Positions 25,874 to 34,986 of a stretch of 64,000 nucleotides of DNA are shown piece after piece; positions within the stretch are counted from its first letter, which is position 1, and each line of letters starts with the position of its first letter. The DNA is from Duganella sp. OV510 (lineage in GTDB: Bacteria; Pseudomonadota; Gammaproteobacteria; Burkholderiales; Burkholderiaceae_D): positions 186,001 to 250,000 of the forward strand of contig NZ_FNEQ01000006.1 in the NCBI RefSeq assembly GCF_900100205.1, in the 5' to 3' direction. The position numbers were made by a program, and so were the translations under genes. Below the pieces are notes generated by a model. That model did no database searches. It saw nothing but the letters and a program-made list of their open reading frames with translations, and was not told the origin of the DNA.

Positions 25874-26920
25874 GTGATATTAAACGCAAAGCCGAATTTG
25901 GCCGAATCTTCCTCCGAACACGATGCCGACACTGACCTGATCGTCAACGACGGCGATTTTGGCGACGACGAGGACGGCCTGGCGCCGATCGAGCTGCAGC
26001 TGGTGCCCGAACACTGCGGCCAGCGCCTCGACAAGGTCATTTCCGGCCTGGTGCCGCAATTCTCCCGCGGCCGCCTGCAAACCTGGATCACCGACGGCTT
26101 CGTCTCGGTGGACGGCAAACCGGCGAAAAGCACCAAGGATACCGTCTACGGCGACGAGAAGGTCATCATTCTGCCCCAACCCGAGCCGGAAGACGAGGCT
26201 TTTAAGCCGGAACCGATGGAACTTAACATAGTTTTCGAGGACGAACACCTGATTGTGGTGAACAAACCGGCTGGCCTGGTGGTTCACCCGGGCGCCGGCA
26301 ACTGGTCCGGCACGCTGCTGAACGGCCTGCTGCACCACAGCCCGCAGCTGTCCGGCGTGCCGCGCGCCGGTATCGTGCACCGCCTGGACAAGGATACCAG
26401 CGGCCTGATGGTGGTCGGCAAAACGCTGGCCGCGCAGACCGATCTGGTGCGCCAGCTGGCCGCGCGCACCGTCAAGCGCGAGTATTTCGCAGTCGTGTGG
26501 GGCACGCCGCGCATAAGCGGTACTATTGATGCGGCGATGGGACGTCACCCGCGCGACCGCGTCAAGATGGCGGTGTCGACCGGCATGGGCTCCAAGCCGG
26601 CCATCACCCACTACCAGCTGATCAGCAGCGGCAAGCTGGGCGAGGGACGTCCTGTCAGTCTGGTGCAGTGCCGCCTGGAGACAGGCCGCACCCACCAGAT
26701 CCGCGTGCACATGCAGTCGATCGGCTTCCCGCTGGTGGGCGATACGGTGTACGGCAAGCAGCACCTGGCCGACTATTTCCCGCGCCAGGCACTGCAAGCG
26801 CGCCGCCTGGGGCTGGTACACCCGGCCACCGGCGAACAATGCGAGTGGCTGGTGCCGCTGGCCGATGATTTTGCTGCACTGCTGGCGCGAGCCGGCATCG
26901 ATGAACCGGAACAGATTTGA
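25874..26920 (+). CDS. rluD: 23S rRNA pseudouridine synthase RluD
   Basis: 348 residues from GTG after TAGGATTACC. An acidic N-terminal tail (about 35 residues) precedes an S4-like domain (GQRLDKVISGLVPQFSRGRL) and the synthase domain with catalytic Asp in GIVHRLDKDTSGLMVVGKT. ETGRTHQIRVHMQSIGFPLV is the second hallmark. The family modifies U1911, U1915 and U1917 of helix 69. Overlaps pgeF at its stop. Confidence 0.95.
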   Translation: MILNAKPNLAESSSEHDADTDLIVNDGDFGDDEDGLAPIELQLVPEHCGQRLDKVISGLVPQFSRGRLQTWITDGFVSVDGKPAKSTKDTVYGDEKVIILPQPEPEDEAFKPEPMELNIVFEDEHLIVVNKPAGLVVHPGAGNWSGTLLNGLLHHSPQLSGVPRAGIVHRLDKDTSGLMVVGKTLAAQTDLVRQLAARTVKREYFAVVWGTPRISGTIDAAMGRHPRDRVKMAVSTGMGSKPAITHYQLISSGKLGEGRPVSLVQCRLETGRTHQIRVHMQSIGFPLVGDTVYGKQHLADYFPRQALQARRLGLVHPATGEQCEWLVPLADDFAALLARAGIDEPEQI

Positions 26921-27708
26921 TGGCTACACAGCAGCAATGGTTGATCCCGAACTGGCCGGGCTTGCCCGACAATGTGGGCGTGCTGTCGACCACGCGGCGC
27001 GGCGGTGTCAGCCCGGCGCCGTATGACGACGGCATGGGCGGCGGCGGCCTGAACCTGGGCACGCACGTCGGCGATCAGCCGCACAATGTTGCTGCCAACC
27101 GGGCCATCCTGCGCCAGATGCTGCCGGACGACCCGGCCTGGCTGTCGCAGGTGCACGGCACGGCCGTGGCCAACCTGGCCAAGGTCGGTCCGCAGCAGGT
27201 ACCAGAGGCGGACGCCAGCCTGTCGACGCTGCCCGGCAAGGTGTGCGTCATCATGACCGCCGATTGCCTGCCGGTGCTGTTTGCCGACAAGCAGGGCAAG
27301 ACTGTGGCTGCTGCCCATGCGGGCTGGCGCGGCCTGGCGTCCGGCGTGCTGGAAAATACGGTGGAGGCGATGCGCGCCGCCGGCGCCGGCGAGCTGAGCG
27401 CCTGGATGGGGCCAGCCATCGGTCAGTATCAGTTTGAGGTGGGGCCGGACGTCAAGCAGGCCTTCCTCGGCGGCGCGGTCGACGATTCGGGCGTGCGCCA
27501 TGTGGAGGCGGCGTTCAGCACCATGGAAGGCAAGCCGGGCAAATACCTGGCCGACATCTACAGCCTGGCGCGCTATCTGCTGCATCGGGCCGGCGTCAAG
27601 GATGTGCATGGCGGCGAGTTCTGCACCGTCTCCAATTCCGGCCGTTTCTATTCTTACCGCCGCGATGGTGTCACCGGCCGCCAGGCCACCTTAATCTGGC
27701 TCAAATGA
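26920..27708 (+). CDS. pgeF: peptidoglycan editing factor PgeF (YfiH)
   Basis: 262 residues, ATG overlapping the rluD stop by one base. Conserved metal ligands in QVHGTAVANL, MTADCLPVLF, AAHAGWRGLASGVLENTV and GPAIGQYQFEVG identify the YfiH/PgeF family (also named polyphenol oxidase or laccase-like). In E. coli it removes L-serine mis-incorporated in muropeptides. Its 3' end overlaps the small convergent gene by 18 bases. Confidence 0.93.
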   Translation: MATQQQWLIPNWPGLPDNVGVLSTTRRGGVSPAPYDDGMGGGGLNLGTHVGDQPHNVAANRAILRQMLPDDPAWLSQVHGTAVANLAKVGPQQVPEADASLSTLPGKVCVIMTADCLPVLFADKQGKTVAAAHAGWRGLASGVLENTVEAMRAAGAGELSAWMGPAIGQYQFEVGPDVKQAFLGGAVDDSGVRHVEAAFSTMEGKPGKYLADIYSLARYLLHRAGVKDVHGGEFCTVSNSGRFYSYRRDGVTGRQATLIWLK

Positions 27709-27900
27709 ACGTGCTTCCCGTGCGGCTTGCTCGGCAGCGCGTCGCCGGGCCTTGCGCTTGCCCGTGCCGGCGATGTACATCAAGGTCCCCAGTGGCAGCA
27801 CGCAATAGAACAAAAACGTTACAATTCCCGCAACCACAGAAGTTTCTGTCAGCGCCATCAGGCCGACGACGTATATCCAAGCAATAGCAACAATCAGCAT
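27691..27900 (-). CDS. small two-helix membrane protein, unknown function
   Basis: 69 residues. Two hydrophobic helices (LIVAIAWIYVVGLMAL and VVAGIVTFLFYCVLPLGTLM) are followed by a basic tail (GKRKARRRAAEQAAREARS). It is convergent with pgeF, overlapping 18 bases, and divergent from phaC 32 bases away. The fit to the gap, the clean topology and the positive cytoplasmic tail support a real gene; no function is suggested. Confidence 0.65.
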   Translation of the reverse strand: MLIVAIAWIYVVGLMALTETSVVAGIVTFLFYCVLPLGTLMYIAGTGKRKARRRAAEQAAREARSFEPD

Positions 27901-27932
27901 CGTGTTTAACTCACTACTTTAGGGAACCACAC

Positions 27933-29579
27933 ATGAATTTGCCCGATCCGAACGCTTTCAACGCCTGGATGCAGTCGAATCCGATGGCCGCCATGATGCA
28001 GGATGTCGGCGCGCACATCAAGCCGGAGGCGATGGAGCAGCTGAAGAATGACTACCTCAAGGATTTCGGCGCGTTGTGGCAGGACTTCATTTCCGGCAAG
28101 ACGCTGCCGGTCAGCGATCGCCGTTTCAGCTCGTCCGCGTGGCAGGGCAATCCGATGTCGGCGTTCAACGCCGCCGCTTATCTGTTGAATGCCAGATTCC
28201 TGAGCGCGATGGTGGACACCGTGGATGTCACGCCGCAACAAAAACAGAAAATCCGTTTCGGCGTGCAGCAGATTATCGACGCCATGTCGCCGGCCAATTT
28301 TCTGGCCACCAATCCGGAAGCGCAGCAAAAGCTGGTGGAAACCAAGGGTGAGAGCCTGACGCGCGGCCTGGCCAATATGCTGGGCGACATGAGCAAGGGT
28401 CACATCTCGCTATCGGATGAGTCGGCGTTCGAGGTGGGGCGAAACCTGGCGATTACCGAAGGCACGGTGGTGTACGAGAATCCGCTGTTCCAGCTGATCC
28501 AGTACACGCCGAAAACCGCCAGCGTCAGCCAGACGCCGCTGCTGATGGTGCCGCCTTGCATCAACAAATTCTACATTCTCGACCTGCAACCGGAAAACTC
28601 GCTGGTGCGCTATGCGGTGGAGCAGGGTAATACGGTATTTCTGATTTCGTGGAGCAATCCGGACAAATCGCTGGCGCGCACGACCTGGGATGATTATGTC
28701 GAAAAAGGCGTGATCCAGGCGATCCGCGTGGTGCAGGACATCAGCGGCGAAGACAAGCTGAACATGTTCGGCTTCTGCGTCGGCGGCACCATCGTCGCCA
28801 CCGCGCTGGCGGTGCTGGCCGCGCGCGGCGAGCAGGTGGCCAACAGCCTGACCTTGCTGACCACCTTCCTCGACTTCAATGACACCGGCGTGCTGGATGT
28901 GTTTGTCGACGAAACCCAGGTGGCGCTGCGCGAGCAGCAACTGAAGGATGGCGGCCTGATGCCGGGGCGCGACCTGGCCAGCACCTTCTCCAGTCTGCGT
29001 CCGAACGACCTGGTGTGGAACTATGTGCAGTCCAACTACCTGAAGGGCAACGACCCGGCGGCCTTCGACCTGCTGTACTGGAACTCGGACAGCACCAACC
29101 TGCCGGGACCGATGTTCTGCTGGTATCTGCGCAATACCTATCTGGAGAACAAACTGAAGACCGGTGAACTGGTCGTGGCGGGCGAGAAGGTCGACCTGAC
29201 CAGCATCGACGTACCGGCCTTTGTCTACGGCTCGCGCGACGACCATATCGTGCCGTGGCCGTCGGCCTTCGATTCGCTGGCCATCCTCAGCGGCCCGACA
29301 CGCTTTGTGCTGGGCGCCTCCGGCCACATCGCCGGCGTCATCAACTCGCCGGCCAAGAACAAGCGCAACTATTGGACCAATGACAGCGGCAAGGCCGACT
29401 CCGCCGACGCCTGGTTCAAGAATGCCAGCGAAACACCGGGCAGCTGGTGGCCGGAGTGGGCGAAGTTCCTCGACCAGAACGGTGGCAAGAAGGTCAAGGC
29501 CAAGGGCAAACCGGGCAATGCCAGGTATAAGGCGATCGAGCCGGCGCCGGGGCGCTACGTCAAGGTGAAGGCAGATTGA
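27933..29579 (+). CDS. phaC: class I poly(3-hydroxyalkanoate) synthase PhaC
   Basis: 548 residues. Polymerises 3-hydroxyacyl-CoA into storage polyester on granules. The lipase-like box is GFCVGG with catalytic Cys282; Asp437 in SRDDHIVPW and His465 in GASGHIAGV complete the triad. N-terminal Phac_N domain with WQGNPMSAFNAAAYLLNARF. The protein is slightly shorter than the Cupriavidus enzyme because of a shorter N-terminus. No phaA or phaB follows; phaR does, which is a common Burkholderiales layout. Confidence 0.95.
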   Translation: MNLPDPNAFNAWMQSNPMAAMMQDVGAHIKPEAMEQLKNDYLKDFGALWQDFISGKTLPVSDRRFSSSAWQGNPMSAFNAAAYLLNARFLSAMVDTVDVTPQQKQKIRFGVQQIIDAMSPANFLATNPEAQQKLVETKGESLTRGLANMLGDMSKGHISLSDESAFEVGRNLAITEGTVVYENPLFQLIQYTPKTASVSQTPLLMVPPCINKFYILDLQPENSLVRYAVEQGNTVFLISWSNPDKSLARTTWDDYVEKGVIQAIRVVQDISGEDKLNMFGFCVGGTIVATALAVLAARGEQVANSLTLLTTFLDFNDTGVLDVFVDETQVALREQQLKDGGLMPGRDLASTFSSLRPNDLVWNYVQSNYLKGNDPAAFDLLYWNSDSTNLPGPMFCWYLRNTYLENKLKTGELVVAGEKVDLTSIDVPAFVYGSRDDHIVPWPSAFDSLAILSGPTRFVLGASGHIAGVINSPAKNKRNYWTNDSGKADSADAWFKNASETPGSWWPEWAKFLDQNGGKKVKAKGKPGNARYKAIEPAPGRYVKVKAD

Positions 29580-29646
29580 CGTTGGTTGCGTTGCAATAGA
29601 ATCCAAATACTTGTATCAGATTGTGCAAGTTATTTGCTTTCGCCTC

Positions 29647-29652
29647 TATAAT
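29647..29652 (+). promoter_or_regulatory. candidate -10 element before phaR
   Basis: TATAAT 94 bases before the phaR start in an AT-rich patch of the 166-base phaC-phaR gap. A TTGTGC 20 bases upstream is a poor -35. It suggests phaR has its own promoter, as expected for an autoregulated repressor. Confidence 0.4.
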
Positions 29653-29745
29653 AAGTAAAAGTAGGCACGCGGGAAGGGGACTACCAGTCCGCTTTCTATC
29701 CGATTTTTAAGAGACATGCGCTGCGGCGCAATAAACGGACTTGTG

Positions 29746-30303
29746 ATGAGTAGTGCGAAAAAAAATGCTGACCGCCTGATCAAAAAATACCCGAACCGTC
29801 GTCTGTACGACACGCAGACCAGTTCCTACATCACGTTGACCGACGTGAAGCAGCTGGTACTGGACAACGAGGAGTTCACCGTTGTCGATGCCAAGAGCAA
29901 CGAAGACCTGAGCCGCAGCATCCTGCTGCAAATCATCCTGGAAGAAGAGGCCAGCGGCGCGCCGATGTTCTCCAGCGATGTGCTGGCGCAGATCATCCGC
30001 TTCTACGGCCACGCCATGCAGGGCATGATGGGCTCCTACCTGGAGAAGAATGTCCAGGCCTTCACCGACATCCAGCGCAAGTTCACCGGCAGTGCGGTGG
30101 GCGGCCAGCCATTCAGCCCGGAAATGTGGAACCAGTTCATGAATGTCCAGGGCCCGATGATGCAGGGCATGATGAACAATTACATCGATCAGAGCAAGAG
30201 CCTGTTCGTGCAGATGCAGGAGCAGATGCAGAACCAGAGCAAGAACCTGTTCGGCACTTTCCCGTTCGCACCGGTGCCACCAACGCCGACCGACAAAAAG
30301 TAA
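29746..30303 (+). CDS. phaR: PHA synthesis repressor PhaR
   Basis: 185 residues starting MSSAKKNADRLIKKYPNRRL; the YPNRRLYDT block is the diagnostic DNA-binding and polymer-binding N-terminal domain. Two PHB accumulation regulatory repeats follow (SRSILLQIILEEEASGAPMF; AQIIRFYGHAMQGMMGSYLE). The C-terminus is Met- and Gln-rich (MQEQMQNQ). PhaR represses phasin genes and leaves DNA when polymer granules form. Reading is open 10 codons upstream; the conserved start decides for 29746. Confidence 0.93.
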   Translation: MSSAKKNADRLIKKYPNRRLYDTQTSSYITLTDVKQLVLDNEEFTVVDAKSNEDLSRSILLQIILEEEASGAPMFSSDVLAQIIRFYGHAMQGMMGSYLEKNVQAFTDIQRKFTGSAVGGQPFSPEMWNQFMNVQGPMMQGMMNNYIDQSKSLFVQMQEQMQNQSKNLFGTFPFAPVPPTPTDKK

Positions 30304-30327
30304 TTTCGCTACGTCCTGCGTAGGCGC

Positions 30328-30363
30328 AACGGCACAGCACACGCAAGTGGCTGTGCCGTTTTT
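30328..30363 (+). terminator. intrinsic terminator after phaR
   Basis: Stem aacggcacag / ctgtgccgtt of 10 bp with a 13-base loop and a T-run at 30359-30363. It separates phaR from the sugar-uptake locus. Confidence 0.87.
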
Positions 30364-30394
30364 GTAGCTTGATTACAAAATCCCCAGTATTCTG

Positions 30395-30424
30395 TTGACA
30401 CCCGAAATTCTTCGGTAGTACTAT
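30395..30424 (+). promoter_or_regulatory. sigma-70-type promoter of the GH1/ABC operon
   Basis: A consensus TTGACA at 30395-30400 and TACTAT at 30419-30424, 18 bases apart. The expected transcription start falls around 30431, just before the LacI-type palindrome at 30438, so a bound repressor would block initiation or early elongation. Confidence 0.7.
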
Positions 30425-30437
30425 CGACAACATCTTG

Positions 30438-30451
30438 TGGAAGCGCTTCCA
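30438..30451. promoter_or_regulatory. LacI-family operator in front of the glucosidase gene
   Basis: Perfect 14-bp palindrome TGGAAGCGCTTCCA with the central CG typical of LacI/GalR operators. It lies 27 bases before the GTG start and a few bases downstream of the promoter. A sister site (TGGAACCGGTTCCA) precedes the TonB receptor gene. The likely binder is the repressor encoded at 38726. Confidence 0.85.
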
Positions 30452-30477
30452 CTCCCTGTTCAGACAAAGGAGTTCGT

Positions 30478-31836
30478 GTGGTTCAAGAGCTGTTTCAGCC
30501 GCCGGCCGGTTCGGTTGTGTGGGATAAGGACTTCCTGATTGGCGCCGCCACGGCTGCCTATCAGATCGAAGGCGCCGTCCACGAAGATGGCCGCATCCCG
30601 TCGATCTGGGATACCTTCGCGGCCACGCCGGGCAAGGTGCTGGCCGGCGACACCGGCGAATTCGCCTGCGACCACTACCATCGGTGGCAGGAGGACGTTG
30701 AACTGCTGGCGGCATTGAACGTCGGTGCCTATCGCCTGTCGATTTCCTGGCCGCGTGTGATGACTGCCGACGGCCAGGCCAACGAGAAGGGCATCGCCTT
30801 CTATCGCAACTTGCTGAAAGCCTTGCGCGCCAAGGGCCTGAAAACCTACGTCACGCTGTACCACTGGGACCTGCCACAGCACCTGGAAGACAAGGGCGGC
30901 TGGGTCAACCGCGACACCGCCTACAAGTTCGCCGAGTACGCCGACATGATCAGCAAGCAGCTGCATGGCCTGGTCGATGCATGGGCCACGCTGAACGAGC
31001 CATGGTGCTCGGCGATGCACGGCTACGGCACCGGCCACCACGCGCCGGGCAAGCAGGATGTGGTGTTTGCCACGCAGGCCATGCATCATCTGCTGCTCGG
31101 CCACGGCCTGGCGGTGCAGCATCTGCGGGCGAATGATCCGCAGGCGCAGGTGGGCATCGTCGCCAACGTCGGCCGTGGCACCAGCACTGATACCAGCGCC
31201 GCCGGCCAGCGCGCCGCCTGGCTGTTCGAGCTGCAGCACAATAACTGGATACTCGATCCGCTGCTGAAAAAATCCTATCCATCGGCGCTGTGGGAATTAT
31301 GGCCAGGCGCGCAGCCGACCATCCTGAACGGCGACATGGACATCATCGGCGCGCCGCTCGATTTCCTCGGCATTAATTACTACTTCCGTACCAACGTGGT
31401 CAGCGACGGCGGCAGCGGTTATGTCGAAGTGGACCTGGAGGGCGTCGAACGCACGCAGATGGGATGGGAGGTGTACCCGGATGGCCTGCGGCATCTGCTG
31501 GTCGGCTTTCATCGCGACTATCCTAACCTGCCGCCGATCTACATCACCGAGAACGGCATGGCCACCGATGACCAGGTGGTCGATGGCGAAGTGGATGACA
31601 GCCAGCGCATCTCCTTCCTGAACCGCCACCTGGAAGCGGTGAATCAGGCGGTGAAGGAAGGCGTCGATGTGCGCGGCTATTTCATCTGGTCGCTGATGGA
31701 CAATTTCGAATGGGCCTTTGGTTATGAGCGTCGATTCGGTATCATCCACGTCGACTACGCGACACAGAAACGCACGCTGAAACGCAGCGCGAAATTGGTT
31801 ACACAATTTTTGGCGCAGCGATCCGCCCAAAAGTAA
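30478..31836 (+). CDS. GH1 family beta-glucosidase
   Basis: 452 residues from a GTG with AAAGGAG five bases before it. Acid/base Glu174 in TLNEP and nucleophile Glu358 in ITENG mark an active retaining GH1 enzyme; FLIGAATAAYQIEGA and the C-terminal SLMDNFEWAFGYERRFG are family lines. There is no signal peptide, so it hydrolyses imported beta-glucosides (cellobiose-like) in the cytoplasm. It heads an operon with ABC uptake genes. Confidence 0.93.
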   Translation: MVQELFQPPAGSVVWDKDFLIGAATAAYQIEGAVHEDGRIPSIWDTFAATPGKVLAGDTGEFACDHYHRWQEDVELLAALNVGAYRLSISWPRVMTADGQANEKGIAFYRNLLKALRAKGLKTYVTLYHWDLPQHLEDKGGWVNRDTAYKFAEYADMISKQLHGLVDAWATLNEPWCSAMHGYGTGHHAPGKQDVVFATQAMHHLLLGHGLAVQHLRANDPQAQVGIVANVGRGTSTDTSAAGQRAAWLFELQHNNWILDPLLKKSYPSALWELWPGAQPTILNGDMDIIGAPLDFLGINYYFRTNVVSDGGSGYVEVDLEGVERTQMGWEVYPDGLRHLLVGFHRDYPNLPPIYITENGMATDDQVVDGEVDDSQRISFLNRHLEAVNQAVKEGVDVRGYFIWSLMDNFEWAFGYERRFGIIHVDYATQKRTLKRSAKLVTQFLAQRSAQK

Positions 31837-31886
31837 GTTACACGAATAGAATGGGGCGCTTTGACGCCCTCAGGGAGACAAACAGA

Positions 31887-33134
31887 ATGTACAAGGCCAC
31901 AAAAGTGGGCTGCGCCATTGCGCTTGCCCTGTCGGTAGCTGCCGCCGCACACGCGCAGGCGCCAGCGCCACTAAAAGCCACCGTGATTCACTGGTGGACC
32001 TCGGGCGGCGAATCGGCCGCAGTCAAGCAGTTCGCGGATGCCTACAACAAGGCGGGCGGCCAGTGGGTCGACCAGGCTGTCGCCGGCGCCGACCAGTCGC
32101 GCGCCACCACCATCAACCGCATCGTCGGCGGCAACGCGCCAACGGCCGCACAGTTCAATACCTCGAAGCAGTTCCGCGACTTCGTTGAGCAGGGCTTGCT
32201 GAATAATGTGGACGACGTGGCGATTGCCGGCAAGTGGGACCAGATCATGCCGCCGTCGATCCTGCAGGCGATCAAGGTCAATGGCCACTTCTATGCCGCG
32301 CCGGTGGACATTCACATGCCGGCCTGGTTCTTCTACTCCAAGGCCGCGTATAAAAAAGCCGGCATCACGTCGGAGCCGCAGACCTGGGACGAATTCCTGG
32401 CGCAACTGGCCAGGCTGAAAGCGGTCGGCGTCGTGCCGCTGGCCTTCGGCGGCCAGGTGTGGCAGGAGAAGATCACCTTCGACGCCATCTTCGCCATGGT
32501 CGGCGGCGCCGACCTGTATTTGAAAGTCTATCGTGACCGCGATCAGAAAGCGGTGATGTCGCCAGCCTTCCGCCAGGTGCTGGTCGAATTCAAAAAGCTG
32601 AAAGGCTTTGTCGATGCCGGCTCGCCGGGCCGTAACTGGAATGATGCGACCGCGCTGGTTGTCCAGGGCAAGGCGGGCGTGCAGATCATGGGTGACTGGG
32701 CCAAGGGCGAATTCGCCGCCGCCAAACAGGTGGCAGGCAAGGACTTCGGCTGCTTCGCCGGCTTCGGTCCGAAAGCGCCGTACATCGTCGCCGGTGATGC
32801 CTTCGTCTTCCCGAAAACCACTGACGCCAACGCGATCAAGGCACAGAAGCTGCTGGCCAATGTAGTAACTTCGCCAGCGGCGCAAGTGGCCTTCGCCGCG
32901 CGCAAGGGCGCGATCCCGATACGTGGCGATGTCGACGAATCCCAGCTGGACCTGTGCGCGCGCCAGGGCCTGGCTATCATGAAGGACAAGACGCGCCAGC
33001 TGCCGAACAGCGAAATGCTGGCGACGCCCGACACCACAGGCGCGCTGCAGGATGTGCTGACCAGCTACTGGAACAAGAACCAGTCGCCGGACGATGCGCA
33101 GAAAGCATTCGCCCGCGCCATCAAGGGCGACTAA
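31887..33134 (+). CDS. periplasmic sugar-binding protein of an ABC importer
   Basis: 415 residues. Starts MYKATKVGCAIALALSVAAA with a cleavable signal ending AHAQA; start chosen at the ATG behind GGGAGACAAACAGA. The mature part opens TVIHWWTSGGESAAVKQFAD, a standard opening for group 1 carbohydrate-binding proteins, and has APVDIHMPAWFFYSKAAYKK and IMGDWAKGEF. It captures the sugar for the permeases encoded just downstream. Substrate likely a glucose or beta-glucoside by context. Confidence 0.9.
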   Translation: MYKATKVGCAIALALSVAAAAHAQAPAPLKATVIHWWTSGGESAAVKQFADAYNKAGGQWVDQAVAGADQSRATTINRIVGGNAPTAAQFNTSKQFRDFVEQGLLNNVDDVAIAGKWDQIMPPSILQAIKVNGHFYAAPVDIHMPAWFFYSKAAYKKAGITSEPQTWDEFLAQLARLKAVGVVPLAFGGQVWQEKITFDAIFAMVGGADLYLKVYRDRDQKAVMSPAFRQVLVEFKKLKGFVDAGSPGRNWNDATALVVQGKAGVQIMGDWAKGEFAAAKQVAGKDFGCFAGFGPKAPYIVAGDAFVFPKTTDANAIKAQKLLANVVTSPAAQVAFAARKGAIPIRGDVDESQLDLCARQGLAIMKDKTRQLPNSEMLATPDTTGALQDVLTSYWNKNQSPDDAQKAFARAIKGD

Positions 33135-33137
33135 GCC

Positions 33138-34022
33138 ATGACGAAGAAACGTCAAAGCGTTTCGGTCGCCGCCTACATCGCCATCCTGCCGATGGCCTTG
33201 ACGGTGCTGCTGGCCTACCTCGGCACCATGCTGTGGACGGCGCGCGTATCGGTCAGCAGCTCGCGCACTTTCCCGGCCAGTGACTTTGTCGGCGCCTCGC
33301 AGTACATCCGCCTGTTCAACAACGAGCGCTGGCTGCTGTCACTGCAAAACGTGGCGGTGTACGGCGTGCTGTTCATCGCCGCCTGCCTGATCATCGGCTT
33401 CCTGCTGGCGGTATTCATTGACCAGAAAGTGATGGCGGAAGGCGCGCTGCGTACCGTGTTCCTGTATCCGTACGCGATGTCCTTCGTCGCCACGGGCCTG
33501 ATCTGGCAATGGATACTGAACCCGGAGCTGGGCATCCAGGAAGTGCTGCACAAGCTGGGCTGGACCGAAGCGAAATTCGACTGGATCGTCGACCAGGACA
33601 TGGCCATCTACACCATCGTCATCGCCACCGTGTGGCAGGCTTCCGGCCTGGTGATGGCGCTGATGCTGTCCGGCCTGCGTGGTGTGGATGAAGAAATCTG
33701 GAAGGCCGCGCGCATCGACGGCATCCCGCGCTGGCGCGTCTACAGCAGCATCGTGCTGCCGATGCTGGGCGCATCGGTATCGACCGCCTTCGTGCTGCTG
33801 TTCGTGATGGTGGTGAAGGTGTTTGACGCGGTGGTGGCGATGACCCAGGGCGGGCCGGGCACGGCCAGCGAAGTGCCGGCCAAGTTCATCATGGATTATC
33901 TGTTCGGCCGCGCCAATATCGGCCTGGCTTCCGCTGCTTCGATCGTGCTGCTGCTGACGGTGCTGGCCATCGTCGCGCCGCTGTACTTCGTGCGCAGTCG
34001 TCGCGCCGCATTGGGGGCATGA
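33138..34022 (+). CDS. sugar ABC transporter permease (MalF/UgpA type)
   Basis: 294 residues, six predicted membrane helices, starting in AYIAILPMALTVLLAYLGTM. The EAA loop that contacts the ATPase reads EEIWKAARIDGIPRWRVYSS. Three bases after the binding-protein gene and overlapping the second permease by four bases. Confidence 0.92.
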   Translation: MTKKRQSVSVAAYIAILPMALTVLLAYLGTMLWTARVSVSSSRTFPASDFVGASQYIRLFNNERWLLSLQNVAVYGVLFIAACLIIGFLLAVFIDQKVMAEGALRTVFLYPYAMSFVATGLIWQWILNPELGIQEVLHKLGWTEAKFDWIVDQDMAIYTIVIATVWQASGLVMALMLSGLRGVDEEIWKAARIDGIPRWRVYSSIVLPMLGASVSTAFVLLFVMVVKVFDAVVAMTQGGPGTASEVPAKFIMDYLFGRANIGLASAASIVLLLTVLAIVAPLYFVRSRRAALGA

Positions 34023-34984
34023 TGGGACAAGTTGTGAAACTCGATAAAACCGCCGCCGCGCGCGCCGCAGAGCAGGCCCGCCTGGCTGCTGCCAATGACG
34101 CCAGTATTCCGACACCGCGCCCGCGCCGCAAGCTGGCATGGACGCCGGCGCGCATCGGCGTGTATGCCTTCCTGATCGTGGCGGCCTTGTTCTTCCTGCT
34201 GCCGCTGTATGTGATGCTGGTGACGTCGGTGAAGCCGATGGAAGAAATCCGCCTCGGCACGCTGTTCGCGCTGCCGCAGCATATGACGCTGGGGCCGTGG
34301 TCGCAGGCCTGGTCGTCGGCCTGTACCGGCCTGGAATGCGACGGCATCCGTGGCGGCTTCTGGAACTCGGTGGCCATCGTGGTGCCGAGCACCATTCTAT
34401 CGATCGCCATCGGGGCGATCAACGGCTATGCGCTGTCGTTCTGGCGGCCGCGCGGCGCCGGCGTGCTGTTTGCCATCCTCATGATGGGCGCCTTCATTCC
34501 GGTGCAGGTGATGATCTATCCGCTGGTGCGGGTGCTGGCGGCGGTGAACCTGTTCAGCTCCCTGCCGGGCATCATCCTCATCCACACCATCTTCGGCATG
34601 CCGGTGATGACGCTGCTGTTCCGTAACTACTATGCAGCGCTGCCGATGGAACTGTTCAAGGCGGCGCGGATTGACGGTGGTGGCTTCTGGCGCATCTTCC
34701 TGCAGCTGATGCTGCCGATGTCGACGCCGGTGATCGTGGTCGCGGTCATCATGCAGGTGACCGGCATCTGGAATGACTTCTTGCTTGGACTCGTGTTTGC
34801 GGGTTCCGAGCACTTGCCGATGACGGTCCAGCTGAACAACATCATCAACACCACTACCGGTGAGCGCCTGTACAACGTCAACATGGCGGCAACGATACTG
34901 ACGTCGATCGTGCCGCTGGTGCTCTACTTTATATCTGGCCGCTGGTTCGTGCGCGGCATCGCCTCCGGCGCTGTGAAGGGTTAA
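34019..34984 (+). CDS. sugar ABC transporter permease (MalG/UgpE type)
   Basis: 321 residues with a basic cytoplasmic N-terminus of about 45 residues, then six helices beginning IGVYAFLIVAALFFLLPLYV. The EAA loop is MELFKAARIDGGGFWRIFLQ. Start overlaps the first permease; ATGATG at 34019/34022 offers two adjacent starts. Partner of the MalF-like subunit. Confidence 0.92.
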   Translation: MMGQVVKLDKTAAARAAEQARLAAANDASIPTPRPRRKLAWTPARIGVYAFLIVAALFFLLPLYVMLVTSVKPMEEIRLGTLFALPQHMTLGPWSQAWSSACTGLECDGIRGGFWNSVAIVVPSTILSIAIGAINGYALSFWRPRGAGVLFAILMMGAFIPVQVMIYPLVRVLAAVNLFSSLPGIILIHTIFGMPVMTLLFRNYYAALPMELFKAARIDGGGFWRIFLQLMLPMSTPVIVVAVIMQVTGIWNDFLLGLVFAGSEHLPMTVQLNNIINTTTGERLYNVNMAATILTSIVPLVLYFISGRWFVRGIASGAVKG

Positions 34985-34986
34985 TC

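Noticed and set aside
30328..30363. Hairpin after phaR as a repeat element or CRISPR-like unit
   Set aside because: Single copy with a T-run; best explained as an intrinsic terminator.
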